64,000 bases of DNA from Pictodentalium vernedei (lineage: Eukaryota > Mollusca > Scaphopoda > Dentaliida > Dentaliidae): positions 384,754,718 through 384,818,717 of the forward strand of contig CM062290.1 in assembly GCA_031216915.1 (NCBI GenBank), given 5' to 3'. The notes under the pieces are model-generated. The model did not search any database. It saw nothing but the letters and a program-made list of their open reading frames with translations, and was not told the DNA's origin. Made by a program: the position numbers and the translations under genes. Below, piece after piece: positions 10,945-21,090 of the stretch (positions are counted from its first letter, which is position 1; each line of letters begins with the position of its first letter).

Positions 10945-11929
10945 CTGACTAATTTCGCTCTGGTTAACGGCAGACGAACGAGATTGTTGTGCGTCTCGAA
11001 GCTCATTCCCAGATGTGTGAATGACTTGGACGGCACCAGATCCGACTTCTCCTCATTTATTATAAAACCGAGACATCGGAGCAATAGAAGCAGATTCTGC
11101 ACATCATTTTGAAGCGTTAACTCGTTGCCGTACCCTGAAGAATGTCGTCCAGGTAGGCCGACGTTACCGCCGACGAATGAGCTCGGAAATACATCATTAC
11201 CGAGTTCATTACCCGAGTGAAAGCCCAGGGTGCTAGATTCAATCCGAAGCACATCGCCCGGAATTGATACACCACCCCTAGGACTGCGAAGCGTAGATAC
11301 TTTCTGAATGTCGGATGTACCATGACGTGAAAGTACGCATCTTTGAGATCTATGCTTGTTGCATAATCGTTCACCCAAATACTCGCTCTGACCGATCGAA
11401 TCGTCTCCATATAAAACTTCGGAGCGATGATCAGCTTGTTTATCCAGCTCAAATCTATGACTGGACGGAACGAGCCGTCTGGTTTCGGAACCAGAAACAG
11501 ATGGCTGTAGAATCCCGGTGTCTCCTGGTTTTCTACGACCTCTACCGCGTTCTTCATTAAAAGAGACTACACCTCTGATAACAGAGCGTCTCTTTTCTGC
11601 GGATTTGACGGAAGTTGAGTCCATTTTGGACTTCGAGTTAATGGAGGCTTTCGTTTGAAGGATATCTTTAGACCTTCCGAAATCACCCCTCTCACCCAAG
11701 GGTCGTCCGTAATCGACGCCCACTCTTGTGAAAAACTTGACAACCTTCCGCCAACCGGCACGCGATAGAGGTTGAAGCCATCACCTCCTGGACCTGCGAG
11801 TTGGAGAAACCACGTCCTCCGCGACCCGCACCTCATCCCGTCGACCTCGGGGCGTCCGACCGGTTGTCCCGGCCCGAGGGACGTCCCGCACGTGAGTCGC
11901 TGCCTTGACGGTCTCTTGAATAAGACCAA
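9792..11929 (-). pseudogene. RT/RNase H of DIRS A (broken)
   Basis: RT homology runs from the conserved entry region GGRLSSFSQEW through LFLVPKPDGSFRPVIDLSW, SIDLKDAYFHV and YLDDILQ. RNase H motifs follow (FTIMTDASQTGWGA, NIKEMMSIWLAL, ILSDNTTVVAY, LADSLS), and then the domain with DLFATH and YPPAP. The enzyme would reverse-transcribe element RNA. Here a CAG to TAG change stops the frame at about 11567, and a 1-nt shift just after YLDDILQ (about 11145) moves the rest into another phase, ending at 9792. A further stop separates the RNase H part near 10311 from the C-terminal domain. Comparison with copies C and D supports these breaks. Confidence 0.88.
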
Positions 11930-13875
11930 GAGGACGCACCGGAACCTCTATAGGAACCTCTCTTGGGCGCATTAGACCCAGAAGTGCCTGTCTTACTCTT
12001 ATCTGCCGTGTCCGACTTCTTAGAAGCAGATTTAAACAGCAGAGAATCCGAAGCTTTCTTAGTAATTTTATCGTAAATTGCAGAAAGCTTGCCGTCGAAG
12101 AGAAGTTCTCCGGAGACCGAAGCGACTCTGAGAGAGTTCTTCACCTTACTATCCACGAGTGTGGATGTAGCTAGGGCTGCGTCACGTCTAACCAACTCCA
12201 GGTTTGCCACTGAAAGGGCGGTGTTACACGTGGAATAAGCTACTGCCCTTGAAAGAAGTCTTAAAGAGGATTGTATATCCTGGAATTCTTTCCCTTGAAG
12301 ACGCAGTGATAACGCCTTAGTAAGGTGGTCTGCGTAAGATAAAGCATCTAAACTGGCTCTGTTAGACGAAATAGTCGTCTCCAACACCGCGGTTGGAATA
12401 GATGCAGACGATGGTAATGATAATTCTAAGTCTTCCGCCTCGTCGTCCATACGCAGAGGAACTCTCGGGATACCCTGTCCTGGCATATCTAATTTATACC
12501 TTGCATTAAGGAAAGGCAGGTTAAGAGTATTGGCGGACAAGAAACCCGCTTTTCCTGTTTTGGAAGCAAGTTTGAATATAGCGTCGTTCAATAATTCAAA
12601 TGTTCTTGTGACATTATTGGACTGAGACGGAAACTCGGGAGCGATGTCCCTGAACCGCTCAAAGAAATCAGTGTCCAATGACGCTATAATTCTCTTGTCC
12701 AGTACCGCAGCAGTCTGGCCCGACGGAACAACTTGAGGAAGAAAGTGCCGGATGAAGGCCACGGCAGCTTTATGTTGTTCAGAAAGGGATAGCTCCAAGT
12801 CATCCGTATCCCTTTCACCATCCGGTCAGACCTCATGATGCTCCCGGTCGTCCGCACCCGATGCTTCGGCGGAGCGTACCGACCCAGCGCCGTCGGATAA
12901 TTCCCGATCCGACACCGTTTCTGTCGGTTGCTGGGATGCTGCGATAAGTTGTGCTATTTGAACAAGCACGTCCGACATCGAGGCCTGCGGAGGCGCAGTC
13001 TTTCGCTGCTTTGCCGAGGGCAGCTCTGCATCTGGTGACTCCCGCATACTCTTCCTATGCGAACGTCCGGAGTCAACCGGCCTCGTGTCCCTGGCTACCG
13101 GATGGCGTGACCTGGTCGCCGAAGAATCCCTGATCGGCGAAGCTGGTAAAATATCGGCGGTCACGTAGCCAAGGTGCGGCCGAGTGCGCTGGTGAGAGGA
13201 AGAAGCCTGAGCAGTCTCAGCGGACTGCCTATACAACAGAGCGTCCCGAGCGACGGACGTGTGCTCCGCTTGCGACACATTTTGTACCACAACATCTGGT
13301 CCCAGATGTTGTTGTACGAGAGAGGGGCCTCTCTCGCTCGCGGCCCGGCTGGACCTGGACGAGCTAGGAACCGGACTCGAAGGCTTCCTCCGATCTCTCC
13401 TACTATCCGCCGTCACTGGGTGTGCGCGTTGAATGTTTATAGTGCTCGCATCACCCAACATTTCCTCCTGGACCGCATCGGACGAACCCGGCTGTCGAAC
13501 CATTCGGTGAATGGACGCTACACCGGGCGAGCTAGCGGACGACATTTGTCTTATCTCCATGAGCACTTTTGCCGCTAGCTCTGTATTCATTTGTGATGAC
13601 GGAAGCGCACTTGCGGAAGATAACATGGAAACATCACCCTGTTCTTGTTCCTCTGAAATAGAAACTGATAGAGTAGAGTGACCCTGCGGAGAAAGAGCCG
13701 GCATAGCCCTTTCTCCACTAACAACATATCGTGACACACGTTTCCAATGTTTGTCATCCCAATATTGACATATTGAACAGGGATTAGTGCGAGTACACTG
13801 ACTACAATTAATACAATGATCATGAAAGTCAGAGGAAGATTTCTTCCTATTACAATTTGAACAATATAATTTCAT
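11781..13875 (-). pseudogene. gag of DIRS A (two nonsense changes, one small deletion)
   Basis: Homologue of the intact gag in copy C. It starts MKLYCSNC with a Cys/His cluster (C5, C8, H18, H20, C21, C24, C27, C33, C36) that looks like a metal-binding finger. A Ser/Pro/Arg-rich linker follows, then a conserved region (ELSLSEQHKAAVAFI) and an Arg/Gly-rich tail. Two CGA codons of copy C are TGA here, at about 12826 and 11833, both at CpG. An 8-nt deletion lies near 11790. The likely role is RNA binding and particle assembly, by analogy with retrotransposon Gag. Confidence 0.85.
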
Positions 13876-14764
13876 AGTGAAAAGTCAACAACAAGTCCTA
13901 GTACTCGCACCAACCCCTAAACACAAAGATACATAATAACATGATCCATTAATATAGAAAAAACAATTGAAAATCAAAATAATTTTTGAAAAATATTTTT
14001 TTCAGCGAAGCCCAAGTTTCTGAAAAGTAACGTTGAGCCCCAATGGATCCCAAGGCTAAGTGTGGTCAAAAATTTTAAAATTATATTAAATAATTAATGC
14101 AACACTTACGGTTAATAATAATGTATCTTATAGTGAGATAAACTACTCCAAAGGCAAACAGCCCCCCTCAAAAGAGACTGTTGCCAATGTAAACAAACAG
14201 TGTAAAAACACCAGAAAACATGACTCCAGGCACTGACAATACTGACCCGAAATCAGTCATCAAAATTACACACTATCTGATGCAAAACAGAGACTCCCAG
14301 GGGAGAATCTGCAGAACATCAGATCGTAGATGCAGAACACAACGTTTATACACCCATGGGTGAAAACGTAAACATGGGGAAAATAACAGAATTCATTCTG
14401 TAACCAAGCTAATTCTCCCAAGAGAATTTAGAAATGATCTTTCTCAAAAATATGCCAAAAGCATGGGAGAATAGCAAGGGGGGACTTAGAAGACCAGGGG
14501 AGAGGAAACACTGAATAAGCAGTGCAACTTTATAGCAAGAATGACAACAACAGGCCCATGCCTCGAAAATAGGCAACTTAACATAATTTCATAAAAATTT
14601 TTAAGTACACCTGATTATTTTTTGTCACTCCTTTTTCCTCTCCTCCTTCTATATCCTCCTTAGAATCACCATTTCTCCAATAATTACGTGTCTGGCATCC
14701 TTTAAACTGAGATTTACAAGCACAAAGATCAGTGAGATGTTGACTGATGAAGGGCCAAACAGAG
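13876..14764 (-). other. 5' untranslated region of DIRS A
   Basis: Lies between the right terminal repeat and the gag start. It is conserved in copies C, D and F with no long frame. It would be the leader of the element RNA if transcription starts in the right repeat. Confidence 0.6.
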
Positions 14765-14964
14765 AATGATAATTGGCGCCAATTTCGGAACGTCCTTGAC
14801 ACTGCGCATGCGCAGTAAGGGCAAAGTATGGAGGTCCTTCAGGACATGATTTCTTTTGGTTTTAGATGCAAATTTTGGGGATTGGGGGGCAAAATTTGTG
14901 TTTGGCCCTAGATTTTTAAGAGTTAGCACCAGCTATGTCTGGGTCATTGGTACAGTATAAAAAT
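14765..14964 (-). repeat. Right inverted terminal repeat of DIRS A
   Basis: Inverted copy of the left repeat, ending GGTACAGTATAAAAAT. It carries AATTGGCGCCAATT (14771-14784) and ACTGCGCATGCGCAGT (14801-14816). It is the 5' end of the coding strand and so the probable promoter. Confidence 0.92.
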
Positions 14965-15839
14965 ATGCAATCTCCGAACAGAATAGATTTCGCTCTCTGC
15001 GAAAAACGCCTACAGAAATATATAAATTTATATTAAATAAGGTTGTGCTTATTTAATATTAATATATATGTATACATGTAATCTTGTTTTCACAATTATG
15101 GGGAAATCGAGTGTTTATTTTGAAATTGTTGTTTAAATGGGTAATAATAAATTGTGAAGCGTTTCGCAACGAGTTAAAAATGGTCGGCGTAACTTGATTT
15201 AGTTTTAATATTTTCATAATTTCTTTTTGCAGCTTGAGGGAAAAGTTGTTCAAATCTGCTGTCAATAATTGTGAAGCTTAATCTTTTTTACAGTACGATC
15301 CGAGAAACCAATCAAGTCGATAATCCATTTGTCTCATACTGTCTGAGTTTTTAATCAAATGTTGGACACAGATCACAGACATACTCTCCAACAATCGTCG
15401 GCAATTTGTGAGTGATCTTGAGACACAGTTCCTCGGACCTGGGAGATTCATGTAATCGTCGCTTGCAGCATAGTGTATACATATACATTTTACTCAAGGT
15501 GCAATAACAAATTGGCATGGTATGCTTACTCTAAAATGTTTGTCGTCTTGGTCAATAACCTTTCTTTTAATCTCTCTAGCTTATCAATATTTATATATCC
15601 TTTCTTGTTTGGTGGAGGGATCCCACCTGCTCCAAGCAGTATTTGTGTGACTTCTTTAGATGCTTGAAATGCTGTGAGGTGGTATATTAAAATTAGTGTT
15701 CAAGCGATTACCAATAAACAGCTGCGCATGATACGCCCATTATAAATTACAAGAGGGAAATATGAGTATACATGTGTACTTGTCAGGTTTTTTTTTATAT
15801 TCTTGTACAATAATCATAACCAACAACATACTGTGCAAC
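14965..15839. other. Anonymous sequence between elements
   Basis: No coding signal. It contains an AT-rich hairpin at about 15018-15076 and the 47-bp block at 15432-15478 shared with 3140-3186. Confidence 0.5.
15432..15478. repeat. 47-bp block, inverted copy of 3140-3186
   Basis: Two mismatches to the reverse complement of 3140-3186. Sequence outside the block does not match, so it is either a conserved short module or the end of a larger decayed repeat. Confidence 0.7.
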
Positions 15840-16285
15840 CAAAAAATCATGAAAATTGCTCTAAGCATTTCCAAGTTATTGTTCAACATGTGGAAAATTG
15901 CTTATATTTTGACGAATAAAGTCCTATAACTCTGGAATGACATATCGGACGGCGACACAAATACAAAGAGAGATTCCTTCCATCAACATATACTTGCCAC
16001 CAAAATATCATGAAAATTGCTCAAAGCATTTTCAAGTTATTGTCTGACATGTGGAAAATTGCCTATATTTTGCAGAATAAAGTCCATAACTCTGGAATGA
16101 CAAATCGGACAGCGACACAAATCGAAAGGGAGCTTCCTTCCATCAACATATACTTTCCACCAAAAAATCACAAAAATTGCTCGAAGCATTTTCGAGTTAT
16201 TGTACGGTGTGTGGATGGACGGACAGACGGACGGACAGTGGTATACCATAATACAACCATTTTTTCAAAACGGGTGTATAAAAAT
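15840..16285. mobile_element. Second pearl-like array: 160-bp tandem repeats plus GGAC microsatellite
   Basis: The unit with 'atcatgaaaattgctc' recurs at about 15848, 16009 and 16169, a period of 160-161 bp. The third copy is cut short and runs into a GGAC/GACA microsatellite near 16210-16240, followed by 'aaaacgggtgtataaaa'. The core length and terminal tetranucleotide tract fit pearl-type repeats. The core sequence differs from that at 1087-1896. Confidence 0.55.
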
Positions 16286-16512
16286 GGCCACTGACCGATT
16301 ACAGGTTTTTTGATCTCACAATCAGCTGATCCTGATGCCGATTACGATTGTAATACCGTGCACTAATAAACAGGTTGACGTTCGAAAGGACAACATTAAA
16401 TTGAACTTATTTTATGGGATTACAGTCCGTTCACTACTAGATAAGTCGAGACTCGAAAGAACTACAGTAAATTGAACATACTTCACAGTGTTAAACTCCC
16501 TTGACTCAGCTC

Positions 16513-16606
16513 CAGTAAAATTACCAGTCGCGCACACTTGGGCAGTCAACGTGACTCTCAGAGCCACGTTTACCACCCAAGTGTGCAAAACTGGTAATTT
16601 TTACTG
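16513..16606. repeat. Foldback palindrome of about 94 bp
   Basis: The arms start CAGTAAAATTACCAGT and end ACTGGTAATTTTTACTG. Inner parts CACACTTGGG and CCCAAGTGTG pair around a short centre. It resembles a short MITE. No target duplication is certain. Confidence 0.65.
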
Positions 16607-16738
16607 CGACCTGAGACAATGGAGTGCAACCTTCACTTCTCTGGAATGAACTGGTGATTGCCGCAAGTACGCTCAATTGTAAGCTTTGCATGTCAGTTAA
16701 CTTGTATATCCCATAAAGGGGCGTCTGGAGATTAAGAA

Positions 16739-16967
16739 TATGATAAATTTTAAGCAATTTGTATATTTTTTTATTCTTACCAATGGCCCAGACCTGCTGG
16801 TGCAAACTCGAAATTATCAAGGGCCAAACACAAATTTTGAACCCCCCCAATCCCCAAAATTTTCATACAAAACCGAAAATTATTTAAAGTCCTATCTAGC
16901 CCTCCATACTTTTACTCTCTGTGCATGCACAGTGGTCAGGAAGAGACCGGAATTGGCGCCAACATCA
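16739..16967 (+). repeat. Left inverted terminal repeat of H
   Basis: Matches the inverted right repeat at 25569-25786, including the blocks 'ggccaaacacaaattttg' and 'aattggcgccaacat'. Confidence 0.82.
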
Positions 16968-17041
16968 TTCTTTGTAGATGTAGCATACTAATAATAACTC
17001 AGCGGGGAGGTATGAGTGCCCACTCATGGGAGGGCCATCAC

Positions 17042-17113
17042 TGTCTGGGCCATTAGTAAGTATAATTACTTAAAATTTATCATACTTTTATATGACAACC
17101 AATGGCCCAGACA
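17042..17113. repeat. ICR of H
   Basis: Reads GTCTGGGCCATTAGTAAGTA, then AT-rich sequence, then 'atgacaaccaatggcccagac'-like sequence. It is complementary to both ends of H joined together. Confidence 0.75.
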
Positions 17114-18218
17114 AACTGAATCATAAAAAGGCGGAGGGCCTAGGACTTAAGAATTAGCAGACCAAATATAGCTCTTAAGCCTGCATTCCAAGGTGAAAGA
17201 AAAATAGGATTAACACGCTTATAAGGCAACCTACAGGCGGCCCTGTTCATGTGTACAACTGAATCCAACTTATAACTATCGTCGTGCAAGGTAGGGAATG
17301 AAGAGCCGCTATTTAACAGCCATAAATTCCCAAAGTGGCAGCAGTCCCCAGAGAAACTAAATTCAGTTATGTCACTGTATAATAACTGAAACAATCTCAC
17401 TTATGATTCTAGTTTGGCTACTATGGTAGAAACAATAAGACTCAAGTCTATGACACCTATGGAAACAAACCGAAAAGCACTGTACCTTATCGGTTTTAAT
17501 CCAAAAAGACACCGGTCATAGCCTGGCTAACGTAGCTAGAAGTCTTCCTCTCCGTGAAGACAGATATCTCGTTGTAACGAGTGACTTGAAAGCTCACTAA
17601 TTGGAGACTAACAACCATTGTCGCGCAAGGTAGGGAATGACAAGCCGCTATTCTAACAGCTATAATTCCCAAAGAGACAGTAATCGCAAGGTAACTACGC
17701 AGTTATTTGTCTTCGTCTACCTGAAGACATATCTATGTCACTTGCGGCCTTGAAAGCTCATTAAATGGAGACTTACAACACTAGCAACAAGAAAAGACTG
17801 CTGTAACAGAACATAAGGCGACTATGACGTCCACAATGACATTAAATGTCTTGACACCAAGGAATAGAACATCAAGAGAGAAAAGACGTACTTATTCCCT
17901 CTAACGGACAGCTGTCTCGGCCTTTCTATGCATTATTTGTCCCACTTCAGGATGAAAAACAAGTGACTGAAATAACCTGGAGAATATTTTGACAACCTCT
18001 ATTGCTTTTCTTCAATAGGAGAGCCTATACCTCCGCAAGGAGAGATGCTGCTTGGAAGAATTTGCTGGAAGATTTGACCAACACATACTTGTATTAAGTG
18101 GAGCTTTGCTCGGAGTGATACCTGCAGGCCTGCCAAGACTACATACTCAAGATGCAAGACTAAAACGACCTAACACCCCTAGGGTTAGGACGTAACCATG
18201 GGGATAAACAGAATAAAT
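17114..18218. other. Internal non-coding filler of H with partial tandem duplications
   Basis: No protein homology. The block 'gcaaggtagggaatga' with its surroundings occurs at about 17285 and 17625. A block with 'ctcactaattggagact' at about 17540-17615 is echoed at 17708-17779. The end (from about 18150) aligns with the leader of the other DIRS copies. Confidence 0.55.
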
Positions 18219-18443
18219 GTTAAAAAATTTATAGTAATTTATATATTTTTTATACTTACCAATGACCCAGACATAGCTGGTGCTAACTCTTAAAATATAG
18301 GGCCAAACACAAATTTTGCCCCCCAATCCCCAAAATTTGCATCTAAAACTAAAGAAAACATGTCCTGAAAGGCCCTCCACACCTCGCCCCCACTGCGCAT
18401 GCGCAGTGTCAAGGACGTTCCGAAATTGGCGCCATTTATCATT
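18219..18443 (+). repeat. Left inverted terminal repeat of DIRS B
   Basis: Starts GTTAAAAAATTTATAG, as in A, C and D. It keeps the GCGCATGCGC palindrome, but the E2F-like palindrome is altered (TTGGCGCCATT). Confidence 0.88.
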
Positions 18444-18520
18444 CTAATAACCAGTGCCTGGTAAGCGCTATGTACTCAGCGGTGAGGCAAGAGTTCCCAA
18501 CTCCTGGGAGGGCCATCCCC

Positions 18521-18608
18521 GTCTGGGTCATTGGTAAGTATAAAAAATATATAAATTACTATAAATTTTTTAACATTTTTATACTGTACCAATGACCCAG
18601 ACATAGCT
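18521..18608. repeat. ICR of DIRS B
   Basis: Reverse complement of the right end joined to the left end, as in copy A. Confidence 0.88.
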
Positions 18609-19199
18609 GAATAGTAAAAAGGCTGGAGGGCCAAGGACATAGAGCAAAATGGAATACGCTCAATAAAATAAAATAGAGTCATCCCCTGTAGGGAAAAGTA
18701 GTAATAGGCCTTACATGTATCTTTCTTATTTATGATAAATTAGAAAGATACAACCCCTTCCAAAAATTGAGCTTCATACATCCATGTACTCTATTAATAT
18801 CCAATAATCCTTATACTAATAATTTTTAAAGTAAGCCAATAATAAAGTAAGTCTAGAGAATAGAGACTCTTATACTCCTAAAAGTGTGTGAGAATTGCAT
18901 AATCATGTCCGTTGACATATGCAATATTCAAAAGCTATACTTTAAAAACTAAGACTTGAATGAATTTTATAAACTTAAACTTCTCACTAAACAACCATCC
19001 CAATAACAGCTCAGAATTACTAACTCCGGAGGAGGTATCCCCTTGTTTTCATAGTAAAAACAGGTGACCCAAGGGAACACCCTCCCCCCCCCCCCCTTTT
19101 TCTTGCCCTGGGTCAAATAGCCCAGAGCGAAGAGGGCAGCCGAACGGAGACACTGCCGAAACAGACAGCCTACCTAGCTATAGTAGCAACTGTTAAGTG

Positions 19200-20470
19200 A
19201 ATGACATTCTGAGCAGTTGATAATAGACCTAACAATAGAGGCCTCCAGAAATGGACTCGATATTTCTGAGATAAAATTCATGAATGGATGGCTGAGCGCA
19301 ATGAGCAGCCTTCAAAAATCTATAATAGCAACACTATTAATGTAAGCCCAAGAAGTAGAAGAACTCTTACTTCATGAGCCGAAATCTTAAGCACAACTGC
19401 TAAGCCAATGATATACCATAAGCAGTACGCTAGTTAATAGAATCCATTAACAATAAAATGGAGCGTAACGTCCTTCTACTAGACATCAAAGACAGAAGAA
19501 GCTTACGCCCTTGTAATAAACAGATATCTGTTTATAAATACATAAACTGTACCCGGAAAGAGTAAAGGCCTATGCCCATACGAAGACGGAAGGACCTTAA
19601 AATAATAGGTTCCGGATAATAGGAGCCTAACTCTTATGCAACAATCCAACCTAAATAGTAACGGAAGTATTGATTCCGAAACTATGAAAGTGAAAATCAT
19701 GCATCGATAGTGCATGAAACTCACTGACTCTACAGTAAAAGAGAAACCAACAGAATTACTGTCTAAAAGGTCAGAATTTGAAAACTACTGTTTCCAGAGG
19801 CTCAAATGATTACTTAGCTAAATAAGAACCGAAGTTAAAATCCATATAGGAATTTAATCTAAGGATTCTAAGTCTATTTATCAAAAAGTTACTAACTGAC
19901 TTAGATAAAGAGACAAAAGACTCAATTGTAAACTATCGTAGAGTGCATAGGTATGAGGTAACATAAACCTATAACCTAAATAACAACAGGCTGCAGTAGA
20001 TCTTGTGAAACAAGTATACTAAAAACTAGCAATGCGTAGTATGGAGGGATCAACCATATGAACATAATGATCCCTACACCACGACGGAAGAGCCTCCACT
20101 TTAGTCGCATAGAATAGCGAAGAAGAGGATCTCCTATAGTAAGAAATCGCGTCCAAAGCTCGTCCAGTACAGTGCTTACAATGCAATACGGACCACACAA
20201 CGGAATACATGAAGGTTGCGACCTTGCTGGTTGTGATAAAGATGACACGATTTACCCAGTGAAAAAAGATCCTCACATAGAGGAAGATTTCACGTTAAGA
20301 TCCACAGTAGACAAGAGAGTAAATTACTCATGATCTCTGTGAAGATAGAGATGCTATCAACAGAAATGTATTGTGGTTGTTTATCTTAGCAATACCTGCT
20401 AAAACAACAGCGCCGGAGGATACGCGTATCCTATCATTCCGTCCTATAGATCAATAGAGCGTTAACAGTA
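19200..20470 (-). pseudogene. Tyrosine recombinase remnant of DIRS B
   Basis: Aligns along its length with the A/C recombinase at the nucleotide level, but many small indels and stops leave only short frames. One such frame has 'STVLDELWTRFLTIGDPLLR', which is the RT-phase tail. It is not functional. Confidence 0.8.
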
Positions 20471-21090
20471 TTAGCTCAGAGATCTGGACAAGCCAACACA
20501 TACGTCTGCAATTGATTAGCAAGCTGTGTCATAAATAAAACATCATTGGGCGCTCCCATAGATAGCAAATCTGATTAAATACTTGTTTGTTGAGAGTCCA
20601 TTCTGACAGCAACAAGCGACCCGTAAGAGAACGGGAGTGCGATAAAACAATCAGACGACCCAGAATATGACGGACCAAAACTGATCTTGGTGTACTATAA
20701 CCAACAGACGGATTCTTTCCATTAAATTGAATAACGGAAACGAAAGAGTGCCTCCCTGGTTCCGGAGATACGCCACTACTGTCGAATTAAAGGACAGGAA
20801 TTTGGGCATGCGTTTCTGAATAATGTTCATGCAATGACATAAAGCAAGCCTAAAAAACATTATTCCGCGGAAGTTAAACTGATAGCTAAAAGACTGCGGA
20901 ACCCAAAGACCCTGGCACTTCGAATCCGTAGGGATCAGTATATATCCCAATCTGTTTGACTGGCAACCGTCATAACAGCCACACTAGGGTCCGGCAACTG
21001 CGGCGGCACTCTCTGAGTCAACCACCGAATGTTTGCCCCAGTCTGAATCTCTTGTAACACTAGATAGACAAGAGAATGTATAAATCAAGC
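20471..21090 (-). pseudogene. RNase H remnant of DIRS B; RT core deleted
   Basis: The RNase H part is recognisable (for example IPTDSKCQGLWVPQ and FNSTVVAYLRNQGGT). At about 21066-21095 the sequence jumps from RNase H directly to the gag C-terminal region, so roughly 1 kb including the RT catalytic core has been lost. Confidence 0.78.

Larger units (their letters stand above)
7843..14964 (-). mobile_element. DIRS-like retrotransposon, family 1, copy A
   Basis: A full-length 7122-bp element. Its left end starts GTTAAAAAATTTATAG and its right end stops GGTACAGTATAAAAAT. About 200-bp inverted terminal repeats lie at 7843-8069 and 14765-14964, and an internal complementary region (ICR) lies at 8146-8233. 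On the minus strand the order is gag (stops plus an 8-nt deletion), RT/RH (one stop and one frameshift) and an intact tyrosine recombinase frame. The combination of tyrosine recombinase, RT/RH, inverted repeats and ICR defines DIRS-type elements. No target-site duplication is visible, as expected for recombinase-mediated insertion. Confidence 0.93.

Noticed and set aside
13174-13578. Plus-strand frames opposite gag (also at 35726-36130 and 53402-53599)
   Set aside because: Antisense shadows of the gag frame with no independent support.
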